Positions 42,058-51,148 of a stretch of DNA of 64,000 nt are shown in pieces (the stretch's first letter is position 1; every line of letters starts with the position of its first letter). Made by a program: the position numbers and the translations under genes. Under the pieces are notes generated by a model that searched no databases, had not been told where the DNA came from, and saw nothing but the letters and a program-made list of their open reading frames with translations. The DNA is taken from positions 3,633-67,632 of the forward strand of contig JBFWMF010000020.1 of assembly GCA_050251735.1 (NCBI GenBank), given 5' to 3'. The DNA is from Desulfitobacterium sp050251735 (lineage in GTDB: Bacteria > Bacillota > Desulfitobacteriia > Desulfitobacteriales > Desulfitobacteriaceae).

Positions 42058-45048
42058 TTGAGTATACGTGTTCATGAATTAGCCAAGGAATTAAATCTAA
42101 GTAGTAAAGAAGTGATGAGTCGCCTGAAAACTATAGGTGTAGATGTAAAAAACCATTTGAGTGCCGTAGAAAATGCAGATGCCAATCAGCTGCGGACTCA
42201 AAAGCCGCACAGTAAAGAACAAGTTTCGGATCCTGGAAAATCTGCACCAACACTGGAGAAGAGTAGCCCGGCTCAAGGTTCAGGAGAAGGAGATCGTGGC
42301 AATTCTCAAGGTTCACAGGCAGCGAGGCCGCAAGGCCGTCCGCAAGGACAACGTCCGGTAGGAGCTGAAGGCCGTCCGCAAGGACAACGCCCACCAGGAA
42401 TGGAAGGTCGTCCGCAAGGACAACGTCCGGTAGGAGCTGAAGGCCGTCCGCAAGGACAACGCCCACCAGGAATGGAAGGTCGTCCGCAAGGACAACGTCC
42501 GGTAGGAGCTGAAGGTCGTCCGCAAGGACAACGCCCACCAGGAATGGAAGGCCGTCCGCAAGGACAACGTCCGGTAGGAGCTGAAGGCCGTCCGCAAGGA
42601 CAACGTCCGGTAGGAGCTGAAGGCCGTCCGCAAGGACAACGTCCACCAGGAATGGAAGGTCGTCCGCAAGGACAACGCTCACCAGGAATGGAAGGCCGTC
42701 CGCAAGGACAACGCCCACCGGGAATGGAAGGCCGTCCGCAAGGACAACGCCCACCAGGAATGGAAGGCCGTCCGCAAGGACAACGTCCGGTAGGAGCTGA
42801 AGGCCGTCCGCAAGGACAACGCCCACCAGGAATGGAAGGCCGTCCGCAAGGGCAACGCCCACCAGGAATGGAAGGCCGTCCGCAAGGGCAACGACCACCA
42901 GGAATGGAAGGCCGTCCGCAAGGACAACGACCACCAGGAATGGAAGGCCGTCCGCAAGGACAACGACCACCAGGAATGGAGGGCCGTCCGCAAGGACAAC
43001 GTCCACCAGGAATGCAGGGTCGTCCCCAGGGACAGCGTCCACCAGGAATGGAAGGCCGTCCGCAAGGGCAACGTCCTGGAATGGATGGCAGGCCCCAAGG
43101 ACAACGCCCACCTCAAAGACCACCGGCAACCCCCGGTACACCAGCAGTAGAACAACCGCCTAAACGTCAAATTGCTGATAAGAAGAAACCAATAGATCGC
43201 AATTTTGAACGCAAAAAAGAGATGGAAAAAGAAATACGTTCACCACGGAATAATAGACGTCGTATGAGACCAGCACAGCGTGAAGTTCGTGACACGGCGC
43301 CCAAGCATATTGTCATTCCAGAGAGTATTACAGTTCAAGAGTTAGCCTCGAGAATGAGCCGCAAATCTGGGGAAATCATTAAGAAGTTGATGGACCTGGG
43401 CGTTATGGCAACCATCAATCAAGAGATTGATTCAGAAACTGCAGTGATCATCGCCGGGGAAATGGGAGTAACGGTTGAAGTAAAGGTTGAGAAGCCAATC
43501 TCAGTCGTTGAAGAGATTGTGGATAATGAGGCTGATTTGCGCCCTCGCCCACCTGTTGTCACAGTTATGGGTCATGTTGACCATGGCAAGACTTCACTCC
43601 TTGACGCCATTCGCGCAGCCAATGTCACAGCGTCCGAGGCCGGTGGAATTACCCAGCATATTGGTGCATATCAGGTTGAGATCAAAGGACAAAAGATTAC
43701 CTTCCTTGACACCCCAGGACACGAAGCTTTCACAGCTATGCGCGCACGTGGGGCTCAAGTAACCGATATCGCTGTCCTAGTTGTAGCAGCGGATGATGGG
43801 GTTATGCCTCAAACCATCGAGGCCATCAATCATGCTAAAGCAGCTGATGTTCCGATTATTGTAGCAATCAATAAGATGGATAAGGAAGACGCTAATCCGG
43901 ACCGAGTGAAGCAAGAACTAACGGAGTATGGGCTAGTGGTCGAAGAATGGGGCGGTGATACCATCGCGGTTCCAGTTTCGGCTAAAGCTCGCACGAATAT
44001 TGAACAGCTCTTAGAGATGATCCTTCTTGTAGCTGAAGTCAAAGAGCTCAAGGCAAACCCTAATCGAATCGCTACAGGAACAGTGATTGAAGCGGAGCTC
44101 GATAAAGGTAAGGGACCTGTTGCCACTATGCTCGTTTCTAAAGGGACATTGAATGTTGGGGATATGATTCTGGCAGGCGCTACCTTCGGTCGAATTCGAG
44201 CCATGGTGGATGACAAGGGACGCCGGGTGAAGAAGGCTGGACCATCCATGCCGGTAGAAGTTCAAGGACTTAACGAAGTTCCCATTGCCGGTCAAGTCTT
44301 TCATGTTGTGGAAGACGAAAAACATGCCCGCCAGATTGCTGAAGCACGCGCCAATGAGCGTAAAGCTGAGGAAGTTCGGCAGATTTCCAAGGTAAGCTTG
44401 GAAGACCTCTTTGATCGAATCAAAGAGGGAGAAGTCAAAGAGTTGAATGTCATCATTAAAGCTGACGTTCAGGGTTCAATTGAAGCCTTGAAGCAATCCC
44501 TTCTTCGGTTGTCCACCAGTGAAGTGCGCGTTAACCCGATCCATGGCGGAGTAGGAGCCATTACTGAAACCGATATTATGCTGGCTGCGGCTTCTAATGC
44601 CATTATTATTGGGTTTAATGTCCGTCCCGATGCCAATACGAAAGCTACAGCAGAACTGCAAGGAGTTGATATGCGCCTTTATCGCGTCATCTATGATGCT
44701 ATTGAAGACGTTAAGGCTGCCATGACAGGAATGCTGGACCCCGACTTTAAAGAGGTAGTCCAAGGCAGGGCGGAAGTTCGCCAAGTCTTCAAGGTACCTA
44801 AAGTGGGAGCAGTGGCTGGATCCTATGTCCTCAACGGGAAGATTACACGGCACTCTAAGATTCGTGTGATTCGCGATAGTATCGTTATTCATGAAGGCGA
44901 ATTGGAATCTCTAAGACGCTTTAAAGATGATGCTAAAGAAGTTGTGGAAGGTTATGAATGCGGTATTGGGGTAGCAAACTTCAATGATATAAAAGAGGGA
45001 GATATAATCGAAGCCTTTATCATGGAAGAAGTTAAACGACAACTATAA
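42058..45048 (+). CDS. infB: Translation initiation factor IF-2 with expanded 12-residue repeats
   Basis: 996 residues; Bacillus IF2 has about 716. A first IF2_N motif lies at 1-48 (IRVHELAKELNLSSKEVMSR). Residues 93-353 are tandem repeats of a 12-residue unit, described separately. A second IF2_N (PESITVQELASRMSRKSGEI) precedes the GTPase domain with GHVDHGKTSLLDAIR near 504, DTPGHEAF, AINKMDK and SAK. Domains II, III and IV follow and end in FIMEEVKRQL. It brings initiator fMet-tRNA to the 30S subunit. TTG 42058 follows GGGGGTGG. The repeat region is Gly/Pro/Arg/Gln-rich and should be disordered; normal IF2 function resides outside it. Confidence 0.97.
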   Translation: MSIRVHELAKELNLSSKEVMSRLKTIGVDVKNHLSAVENADANQLRTQKPHSKEQVSDPGKSAPTLEKSSPAQGSGEGDRGNSQGSQAARPQGRPQGQRPVGAEGRPQGQRPPGMEGRPQGQRPVGAEGRPQGQRPPGMEGRPQGQRPVGAEGRPQGQRPPGMEGRPQGQRPVGAEGRPQGQRPVGAEGRPQGQRPPGMEGRPQGQRSPGMEGRPQGQRPPGMEGRPQGQRPPGMEGRPQGQRPVGAEGRPQGQRPPGMEGRPQGQRPPGMEGRPQGQRPPGMEGRPQGQRPPGMEGRPQGQRPPGMEGRPQGQRPPGMQGRPQGQRPPGMEGRPQGQRPGMDGRPQGQRPPQRPPATPGTPAVEQPPKRQIADKKKPIDRNFERKKEMEKEIRSPRNNRRRMRPAQREVRDTAPKHIVIPESITVQELASRMSRKSGEIIKKLMDLGVMATINQEIDSETAVIIAGEMGVTVEVKVEKPISVVEEIVDNEADLRPRPPVVTVMGHVDHGKTSLLDAIRAANVTASEAGGITQHIGAYQVEIKGQKITFLDTPGHEAFTAMRARGAQVTDIAVLVVAADDGVMPQTIEAINHAKAADVPIIVAINKMDKEDANPDRVKQELTEYGLVVEEWGGDTIAVPVSAKARTNIEQLLEMILLVAEVKELKANPNRIATGTVIEAELDKGKGPVATMLVSKGTLNVGDMILAGATFGRIRAMVDDKGRRVKKAGPSMPVEVQGLNEVPIAGQVFHVVEDEKHARQIAEARANERKAEEVRQISKVSLEDLFDRIKEGEVKELNVIIKADVQGSIEALKQSLLRLSTSEVRVNPIHGGVGAITETDIMLAAASNAIIIGFNVRPDANTKATAELQGVDMRLYRVIYDAIEDVKAAMTGMLDPDFKEVVQGRAEVRQVFKVPKVGAVAGSYVLNGKITRHSKIRVIRDSIVIHEGELESLRRFKDDAKEVVEGYECGIGVANFNDIKEGDIIEAFIMEEVKRQL
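42334..43086 (+). repeat. 36-base tandem repeat array inside infB
   Basis: Twenty consecutive 36-base units (42334-43053) encode GRPQGQRP followed by PGME or VGAE, with single variants SPGME (unit 10) and PGMQ (unit 19); a 33-base variant follows (43054-43086, ending PGMD) and then a degenerate end. Two unit types alternate PVGAE/PPGME near the start and become uniform PPGME near the end. The near-identity of units at DNA level indicates recent expansion by slippage or unequal exchange. Confidence 0.95.
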
Positions 45049-45071
45049 TCACTCCTATGGAGGGAGATCAC

Positions 45072-45449
45072 ATGGCTAAACATCGTTCGAGTAGACTCGC
45101 AGAGACCTTGAAACATGAAATATCTCAGTTAATTCGGGAAGATCTTAAGGACCCTCGCATCGGCTTTGTCACTGTAACTAGTGTCGACGTTGCCGATGAT
45201 CTTGGCAGTGCTAAAGTCTATGTGAGCGTCTTGGGTGATTCTCAAGCAGCCAAAGACTCTATGGATGCCTTGAAGAGTGCGGCGGGCTTTGTCCGCAGTG
45301 AGATCGGCAAAAGGGTTCGTTTGCGTTACGCACCGGAAATTGTATTCAAATATGATACCTCCATTGAGCATGGAGCTCATATTGCACAACTACTCCGAGG
45401 GGTCAAGCATGAGGAACCCGCTAATGAGGGCGAATCCCATGACGAATAG
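45072..45449 (+). CDS. rbfA: Ribosome-binding factor A
   Basis: 125 residues with the KH-like RbfA fold: RLAETLKHEISQLIREDLKD, GFVTVTSVDVADDLGSAKVY and SAAGFVRSEIGKRVRLRYAP. It is needed for 16S 5'-end maturation and cold adaptation. ATG 45072 has GGAGGGAG upstream; the in-frame ATG at 45057 lies in front of that site. The next gene starts within its end. Confidence 0.96.
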   Translation: MAKHRSSRLAETLKHEISQLIREDLKDPRIGFVTVTSVDVADDLGSAKVYVSVLGDSQAAKDSMDALKSAAGFVRSEIGKRVRLRYAPEIVFKYDTSIEHGAHIAQLLRGVKHEEPANEGESHDE

Positions 45450-46419
45450 AATAGCTAACCAAATGGCTGAGGAGTTAAGAAAAGCGTCAAAAGTGGCGCT
45501 TTTCTCCCATGTATCCCCTGATGGAGATTGCATCGGTTCGATGTTGGGACTGGGCTTAGCGTTAGAAGCTTTAGGAAAAGAAGTTTATATGTACAACTCC
45601 GACCCGATTCCTCGGAACCTGAGTTTTTTACCAGGGGTGGAAAAGATTCAAACGGAGCTGCCTGCTCCTTTTCCCGAAATCTTGCTTTTTGTGGATTGTA
45701 CGGACTTACAGCGAGTTAAACTAGAAAATGAAGCTTTTCCGTCAGATTCCCTAATTCTGAACTTAGATCATCATATTTCTAATCAGAATTTTGGCCATAT
45801 CAATTGGGTTGATAGCCAGGCTAGTGCAACCGGTGAAATTGTTTATGCATTGATACGCTTGCTTGACGTAAATCTAACCCAAGATATTGCAACAAATCTG
45901 TATACCGCGATTCTGACGGATACCGGATCGTTTAAGTATTCAAATACCACATCGAAGACTCATCAGATCGCCGGAGAGTTGATGGATTCAGGAATTAATT
46001 TTGCGGATATCCACCATCATGTGTTTGACAGAACTCCTCAGGCGAAACTAGAACTGCTTCGTCGTGGTCTGAATCAGTTACAAATTTTGGCGCAAGGACA
46101 GTTTGCCATGATGACTTTGCACAAGGTTGATTTTGAAGAAATTGGTGCGGAGGAAAGCTTGGGCGAAGGCCTTATCGATCATGCACGGACCCTTGAAGGG
46201 GTTGAAGTAGCCGCACTAATGAAGGAAGTCAATTCCTCTATTATTCGGGTGAGCCTCCGCTCAAACCGCTGGCTTGATGTGAATAAGATTGCCAGTCACT
46301 TTGGTGGCGGAGGGCATAAGCGGGCTGCTGGATGTACCCTTGATATGCCTTTAGAAGAGGCTCAGAAGCTACTTGTGCAGAAGGTTGAGGAGGAACTGGC
46401 CCTTGGACGGAGTTGCTAA
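45439..46419 (+). CDS. nrnA: DHH-family phosphoesterase, NrnA-like oligoribonuclease/pAp phosphatase
   Basis: About 326 residues. DHH domain motifs SHVSPDGDCIGSMLGLGLAL, LFVDCTD and ILNLDHHISN, and DHHA1 ending GGGGHKRAAG. It degrades short RNA oligonucleotides and pAp with manganese. The start is uncertain: ATG 45439 matches the family N-terminus (MTNRIANQMAEELRKASKVA), while ATG 45409 has a better placed GAGGGG; both overlap rbfA. It sits between rbfA and truB as in Bacillus. Confidence 0.94.
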   Translation: MTNRIANQMAEELRKASKVALFSHVSPDGDCIGSMLGLGLALEALGKEVYMYNSDPIPRNLSFLPGVEKIQTELPAPFPEILLFVDCTDLQRVKLENEAFPSDSLILNLDHHISNQNFGHINWVDSQASATGEIVYALIRLLDVNLTQDIATNLYTAILTDTGSFKYSNTTSKTHQIAGELMDSGINFADIHHHVFDRTPQAKLELLRRGLNQLQILAQGQFAMMTLHKVDFEEIGAEESLGEGLIDHARTLEGVEVAALMKEVNSSIIRVSLRSNRWLDVNKIASHFGGGGHKRAAGCTLDMPLEEAQKLLVQKVEEELALGRSC

Positions 46420-47287
46420 TGTTCTTAAACCGGTGGGTATGACATCCTCCGATGTCGTCGTTCGCTTACGGAGGATACTAAGCACCCGTAGGATTGGGCA
46501 CACGGGTACCCTTGACCCCGATGTAATGGGTGTATTGCCTATCTGCGTGGGGAAAGCAACTCGTTTGGCTGAATATCTTACGACTCAAGGAAAGTCCTAC
46601 CGTTGTGAGATAACCTTTGGGATCACAACGGATACCCAGGATGCTTCAGGTGAAATATTAAATATAAAACCGACCCAAGTTAGCGAAATGGATTTTCGAA
46701 GTATCATCCCGGCCTTTAGTGGTTCGATTCAACAGATTCCTCCTATGTTCTCCGCAGTCAAGCATCAGGGGAAACGTCTTTATGAATTGGCTCGTCAAGG
46801 GGTAGAAGTAGAGAGAAAATCTCGAGAAATTTGCATCGGTCGGATTGATCTTAAGGAATGGACGGCGGAAGAGTTTCCCAAAGCTGTTTTTGAGGTGGAT
46901 TGCTCCAAAGGGACATATATGCGAACGCTTTGTCATGATATGGGAATAGCTCTTGGGTGTGGAGCCCATATGTCAGGCCTTGTCCGACTCCGCTCGGGAC
47001 CCTTTCATATTGAAGACAGCATATCCCTAGAGTCAATCCAAGAGTGTATGGATAGAGAAGATTATTCTTTTTTAATTCCTTTGCCGAAGGTTTTGGAATT
47101 ACCACGTGTGAGTTTACCTCCCCAACGAGCTACAGCTTTCCGCAATGGACTTTCTACAGCGAAGAATCAAGTTGAGGAAAAGACCCAAGGTGTTGAGGGG
47201 ATGGAAGTCCAGGTGTTTAGTGAAGGGGATTTTTTGGGGATAGGTATTTGGAGAGAGCAGCAACTATGTCCCCACAAAGTTTTTTGA
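46403..47287 (+). CDS. truB: tRNA pseudouridine(55) synthase TruB
   Basis: 294 residues. GVANVLKPVGMTSSDVV, then GHTGTLDPDVMGVLPICVG with catalytic Asp38 in TLDPDVMG. PPMFSAVKHQGKRLYELARQ and VDCSKGTYMRTLCHD are further family blocks. It makes pseudouridine 55 in the T-loop of tRNA. TTG 46403 fits GAGGAGGAA upstream and overlaps nrnA by 17 bases; the frame stays open further upstream, but that region overlaps nrnA more. Confidence 0.95.
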   Translation: MDGVANVLKPVGMTSSDVVVRLRRILSTRRIGHTGTLDPDVMGVLPICVGKATRLAEYLTTQGKSYRCEITFGITTDTQDASGEILNIKPTQVSEMDFRSIIPAFSGSIQQIPPMFSAVKHQGKRLYELARQGVEVERKSREICIGRIDLKEWTAEEFPKAVFEVDCSKGTYMRTLCHDMGIALGCGAHMSGLVRLRSGPFHIEDSISLESIQECMDREDYSFLIPLPKVLELPRVSLPPQRATAFRNGLSTAKNQVEEKTQGVEGMEVQVFSEGDFLGIGIWREQQLCPHKVF

Positions 47288-47359
47288 TGGATTCGATGCA
47301 TCTTTTTGATCATCCTCTATAAATAATGTATCGACTAAGGTAAAGTTAGGTTGGGATAT

Positions 47360-48316
47360 ATGCAAATCATACGAGAATTTCCATCAAGCCTTGAAAACCA
47401 GTGTGTGCTGGCCTTGGGGAATTTTGATGGAGTGCATTTAGGACATCAACGCTTACTACAAAGCGGTTTATATCAAGCGACTCAAAAAGGGGTAGAGCTT
47501 GCGGTTTTACTTTTTGAACCTCACCCCTTGAAGTTGCTATTTCCGGAGCGTGTCATGGGTTTTTTGACGACGCAAAAGGAACAATTACGCTTATTTTCAG
47601 AAATAGGTGTGGACCGAGTGTATCTAATGCCTTTCACAAGGGAGATGGCAGAAACCTCTCCTGAGGGGTTTGTCAAGGATATCCTCGTCAAGCTCAATGT
47701 AGTTCATCTTGTCGTGGGTTTTAACTACTCATTTGGAGCCTTTGGGAAGGGAACCCCCGAGGATTTGCAGCGTTATGGTCAAGAATACGGGTTTGAGGTC
47801 AGTGTGCTGCAACCTCAGACTCTTAACGGCAAAGTAATTTCGTCTACAGCTATCCGTAAGGCCTTACTAAGTGGAGATATGTCAGCAGCAAAGAAGCTCT
47901 TAGGAAGGGCTCATAGCCTATGTGGAATTGTGGTGGAAGGCGAAAAACGCGGTCGCCAATTAGGCTATCCCACGGCAAATCTAAAGGTGTTTGATGATTT
48001 GCTGATACCCAAACGTGGGGTCTATGCAGTCTGGGCTGAGATAGAGGGGCGGATTGTACAAGGCATGATGAATATTGGAATGAAGCCTACTTTTCATGAG
48101 GATTATGCCCTTACTGTAGAAGTTCATTTTTTTGATTTCTGCGGAGATCTTTATGGTCTGGAGCTTGCCTTGTTCTGTGAAGAGAAGATTCGCGACGAGC
48201 GGAAATTTTCCGGTATTGAAGAATTAAAGGTGCAGCTCGAGCGGGACGCCCAAAACGTAAAAAGAACACTACACGGCATGACAAGCGAGCATCATCAGTC
48301 TCTTAGCGCCACTTAA
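47360..48316 (+). CDS. ribF: Bifunctional riboflavin kinase/FAD synthetase
   Basis: 318 residues. The N-terminal FMN adenylyltransferase domain shows LALGNFDGVHLGHQRLL and VVGFNYSFGAFGKGTPEDL and ISSTAIRKALLSG; the C-terminal riboflavin kinase shows GRQLGYPTANL and PKRGVYAVWAEI. It makes FMN and FAD. ATG 47360 is chosen; TTG 47351 lacks spacing to a ribosome site. Confidence 0.97.
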   Translation: MQIIREFPSSLENQCVLALGNFDGVHLGHQRLLQSGLYQATQKGVELAVLLFEPHPLKLLFPERVMGFLTTQKEQLRLFSEIGVDRVYLMPFTREMAETSPEGFVKDILVKLNVVHLVVGFNYSFGAFGKGTPEDLQRYGQEYGFEVSVLQPQTLNGKVISSTAIRKALLSGDMSAAKKLLGRAHSLCGIVVEGEKRGRQLGYPTANLKVFDDLLIPKRGVYAVWAEIEGRIVQGMMNIGMKPTFHEDYALTVEVHFFDFCGDLYGLELALFCEEKIRDERKFSGIEELKVQLERDAQNVKRTLHGMTSEHHQSLSAT

Positions 48317-48358
48317 GGTCGCAGCTAAAGAGTTTCTTAGGTTTATTTTCGCTACAAC

Positions 48359-48387
48359 TTTACAAATTACAATTTTTCTTGTAAAAT
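48359..48387 (+). promoter_or_regulatory. Sigma-A promoter of rpsO
   Basis: TTTACA (48359-48364), 17 bases, TAAAAT (48382-48387). The transcript would carry a leader of about 85 bases. Confidence 0.75.
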
Positions 48388-48393
48388 ACATGA

Positions 48394-48478
48394 GAACATG
48401 TGAACCGCTCGCTCGGGATCGCGTTCTCCGTCGCAACCCTGGGCAGCAGGCGATTAAATTATTGGAGGTAGATTACTC
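48394..48478 (+). promoter_or_regulatory. Candidate S15 autoregulatory leader
   Basis: The GC-rich leader between promoter and start codon (with CGGGATCGCG and GGGCAGCAGGCG segments) can pair internally just ahead of the GGAGGT ribosome site. Several bacteria control rpsO through leaders of this kind that mimic the S15 site on 16S rRNA. The assignment is by position and pairing only. Confidence 0.4.
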
Positions 48479-48745
48479 ATGATGACACCAGAAAAGAAAC
48501 AAGAACTTATTGCGAAGTTCCAACAACACGAAGGTGATACTGGTTCACCGGAAGTACAAATTGCGTTACTTTCCGAACGTATTGCGTATTTAACAGAGCA
48601 CTTCAAGACTCATAAAAAGGACCATCATTCCCGTCGTGGTCTCTTTAAGATGATCGGAAAACGTCGTGCCCTGCTTAACTATCTTAAGGACACAGATTTC
48701 AATCGCTATCGTCAAATTATTTCTGACCTTGGCTTACGCCGTTAA
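48479..48745 (+). CDS. rpsO: 30S ribosomal protein S15
   Basis: 88 residues, normal length. LIAKFQQHEGDTGSPEVQIA, LTEHFKTHKKDHHSRRGL and GKRRALLNYLKDTDFNRYRQ are the S15 signatures. It binds the central domain of 16S rRNA early in assembly. Either of two adjacent ATGs (48479 or 48482) may be used after GGAGGT. Confidence 0.98.
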   Translation: MMTPEKKQELIAKFQQHEGDTGSPEVQIALLSERIAYLTEHFKTHKKDHHSRRGLFKMIGKRRALLNYLKDTDFNRYRQIISDLGLRR

Positions 48746-48772
48746 TCCCGGCGAGTCTAACCCGAAAAATGG

Positions 48773-48810
48773 AGAGAAGAGAGAGGCAGTTTTCTGCTTC
48801 TCTTTTTTAT
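48773..48810 (+). terminator. Terminator of rpsO
   Basis: AGAGAGGCAG/CTGCTTCTCT (48780-48789 with 48794-48803, one G-T pair) followed by six T. Confidence 0.88.
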
Positions 48811-48919
48811 ATATAAAGACTAGTTTTTTTAATCAAAATGCAGGAAATAATAAGAAAATGTCGAAGATGGTTCAAGTTAAGAATGAAAAAGAGTATGAGT
48901 GAATTAAGGAGGTTCCACA

Positions 48920-51061
48920 GTGCAACAGGAAGTATTTGAACGTTCGATTCAGGTCGGCGGCCGAACCATGACCTTTCAAACAGGGAAAATCGGCAAACAA
49001 GCAGGTGGCGCTATTTTCTGTCGGTATGGAGATACAGTTGTTTCAGCATTTGCTACCGGAAGTTCTCAACCAAGAGAAGGTATTGATTTTTTTCCTTTGA
49101 CCGTTGAGTTTGAAGAAAGACTCTATGCTGCCGGTAAGATTCCCGGAGGATTTATTAAACGCGAGGGACGCCCTAGTGAAAAGGCTATTCTTTCCGCTCG
49201 CCTCATCGACCGTCCGATTCGTCCTCTATTCCCAGAAGGTTACCGCAATGATGTTCAGGTTGTGGCTCAAGTGATGTCTGTAGACCAAGACTGTGCATCG
49301 GATATTACGGGAATCAATGCGGCTTCAGCAGCATTAACGATTTCTAATGTTCCCTTTGAGGGACCAGTAGCTGCCGTAACGGTAGGCCTGATCGGGGAAG
49401 AATTGATTATTAACCCCACAGTAGAGCAATCCGAAAAGAGCGTGATGCACCTTACTGTTGCTGGAACCAAAGATGCAGTTATGATGGTCGAAGCAGGAGC
49501 TCAAGAGGTATCCGAAGCTCTCATGCTGGAAGCCATTATGTTTGGTCATCGAGAAATCCAGCGCATCGCCGAGTTTTTAGAGGATTATCGCCGGGAAGCA
49601 CTCGAAAAGAATTTGGCTAAGCCCAAGCAAGAAGTTGTAGCCCCACAGCTTCCGGAAGACATTGTCATAGCGGTCAGAGAATTCGCTTATGATAAAATGG
49701 ATCAGGCAGTTCGTACGGAAGAAAAGAAAGCAAGAGAAGAAGCCATTCGACAAGTTAAGGAAGCGGCTTTGGAACACTTTGCCGAGCAATTTCCTGAGGA
49801 TTCGAAAACTATCAATAGGATATTAGAAGACTTTGTACATAAAATTGTCCGCCGCTTAATTACCGTTGAACATATTCGGCCTGATGGGCGGGCTTTAGAT
49901 GAGATTCGCCCTATCAGTGTAGATGTTGGTATCTTGCCGAGAACCCATGGCACAGGTCTGTTTACACGGGGGCAAACCCAAGTACTCACGGTAGCTACTT
50001 TAGGAGCTGTGGGTGATGAACAAATCTTAGACGGATTGGGCTTAGAAGAATCTAAACGTTATATGCATCATTATAATTTCCCTCCCTATAGCGTTGGCGA
50101 AACTCGCCCCATGCGTGGACCCGGCCGCCGGGAAATTGGTCATGGTGCCTTAGCAGAACGTGCTCTCGTACCGGTGATTCCCGATGAGAACGTATTTCCT
50201 TATACCATCCGTTTAGTATCTGAGGTTCTGGAATCCAATGGCTCCAGCTCCATGGCTTCGGTCTGCGGAAGTACCTTATCTCTGATGGATGCAGGAGTTC
50301 CGATTAAGGCCCCAGTAGCGGGTATTGCCATGGGCTTGATTAATGAAGAGAATCATATCGCTATTCTGTCTGATATCCAAGGCATGGAAGACCATGATGG
50401 AGATATGGACTTTAAGGTAGCGGGAACCAGTCAAGGTGTCACAGCCTTACAAATGGATATTAAAATCAAAGGTGTATCCCGAGAGATTTTGGAGAGAGCT
50501 CTTACTCAAGCAAAAGCGGGTCGACTCTTTATCTTGGATAAAATGTTATCCGTAATCGAAAACCCTCGTGCCGAACTTTCTCCTTATGCACCCAGAATCA
50601 TCTCCTCATCGATTCATCCCGATAAGATTCGTGAGGTTATTGGACCTGGAGGCAAAACCATCAAGAAAATCATTGACGAAACCGGTGTTAAGATTGATAT
50701 CGAAGATGATGGCCGTGTCTTTATTTCGGCAGTTGATGGCGAAGCCGGTGATAAAGCCCTTAAGATCATCCAAGCCCTCACACAAGAAGTGGAAGTTGGG
50801 CGAATCTATAATGGTCGCGTAACTCGCGTTATGGACTTTGGAGCTTTCGTAGAGGTCATCCCTGGTGTACTGGGCCTTAACGGTAAGGAAGGACTCGTTC
50901 ATATTTCTCAACTAGCCCATAACCGCGTTGAGAAGGTAGAAGATGTCGTTAAAGAAGGAGACGAAATCCTCGTAAAGGCTACAGGTATTGATAAACAGGG
51001 TCGCTTGAATCTATCACGCAAAGAAGCACTACCCAAACCTAATGGGAATGTCCCCACATAA
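48920..51061 (+). CDS. pnp: Polyribonucleotide nucleotidyltransferase
   Basis: 713 residues. Two RNase PH domains (FFPLTVEFEERLYAAGKIPG, LIDRPIRPLFPEGYRNDVQV; GEMRPMRGPGRREIGHG-like TRPMRGPGRREIGHGALAER, then SDIQGMEDHDGDMDFKVAGT), a KH domain (IREVIGPGGKTIKKIIDETG) and an S1 domain (VGRIYNGRVTRVMDFGAFVE). It degrades RNA 3' to 5' with phosphate in the degradosome. GTG 48920 follows AAGGAGG. The genes rpsO-pnp-ylxY keep the Bacillus order. Confidence 0.98.
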   Translation: MQQEVFERSIQVGGRTMTFQTGKIGKQAGGAIFCRYGDTVVSAFATGSSQPREGIDFFPLTVEFEERLYAAGKIPGGFIKREGRPSEKAILSARLIDRPIRPLFPEGYRNDVQVVAQVMSVDQDCASDITGINAASAALTISNVPFEGPVAAVTVGLIGEELIINPTVEQSEKSVMHLTVAGTKDAVMMVEAGAQEVSEALMLEAIMFGHREIQRIAEFLEDYRREALEKNLAKPKQEVVAPQLPEDIVIAVREFAYDKMDQAVRTEEKKAREEAIRQVKEAALEHFAEQFPEDSKTINRILEDFVHKIVRRLITVEHIRPDGRALDEIRPISVDVGILPRTHGTGLFTRGQTQVLTVATLGAVGDEQILDGLGLEESKRYMHHYNFPPYSVGETRPMRGPGRREIGHGALAERALVPVIPDENVFPYTIRLVSEVLESNGSSSMASVCGSTLSLMDAGVPIKAPVAGIAMGLINEENHIAILSDIQGMEDHDGDMDFKVAGTSQGVTALQMDIKIKGVSREILERALTQAKAGRLFILDKMLSVIENPRAELSPYAPRIISSSIHPDKIREVIGPGGKTIKKIIDETGVKIDIEDDGRVFISAVDGEAGDKALKIIQALTQEVEVGRIYNGRVTRVMDFGAFVEVIPGVLGLNGKEGLVHISQLAHNRVEKVEDVVKEGDEILVKATGIDKQGRLNLSRKEALPKPNGNVPT

Positions 51062-51096
51062 GAAGGAATAGTTAAAGAAGTCCTTCGGAAATATTC

Positions 51097-51148
51097 TGCA
51101 TTCGTCTCCCCTCGCATAACCTTAAAGGAAGGGGGGTAGACGAATGCA
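51097..51148 (+). promoter_or_regulatory. Hairpin sequestering the ylxY ribosome site and start codon
   Basis: TGCATTCGTCT (51097-51107) is the exact complement of AGACGAATGCA (51138-51148), which contains the ATG of ylxY (51144). CCCC at 51108-51111 can pair with the G-run of the ribosome site (51131-51136). In the folded mRNA both initiation signals are covered, which would limit translation from pnp read-through transcripts. Confidence 0.6.

Noticed and set aside
42334..43086. CRISPR-like appearance of the repeat array
   Set aside because: Units are contiguous, coding and in frame, with no unique spacers; this is a protein repeat.
42131..43141. Long minus-strand open frame (336 residues) and two shorter ones opposite infB
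   Set aside because: They are produced by the 36-base repeats, give repetitive LADGLPFLV-type sequence, have no ribosome site, and lie fully inside infB.
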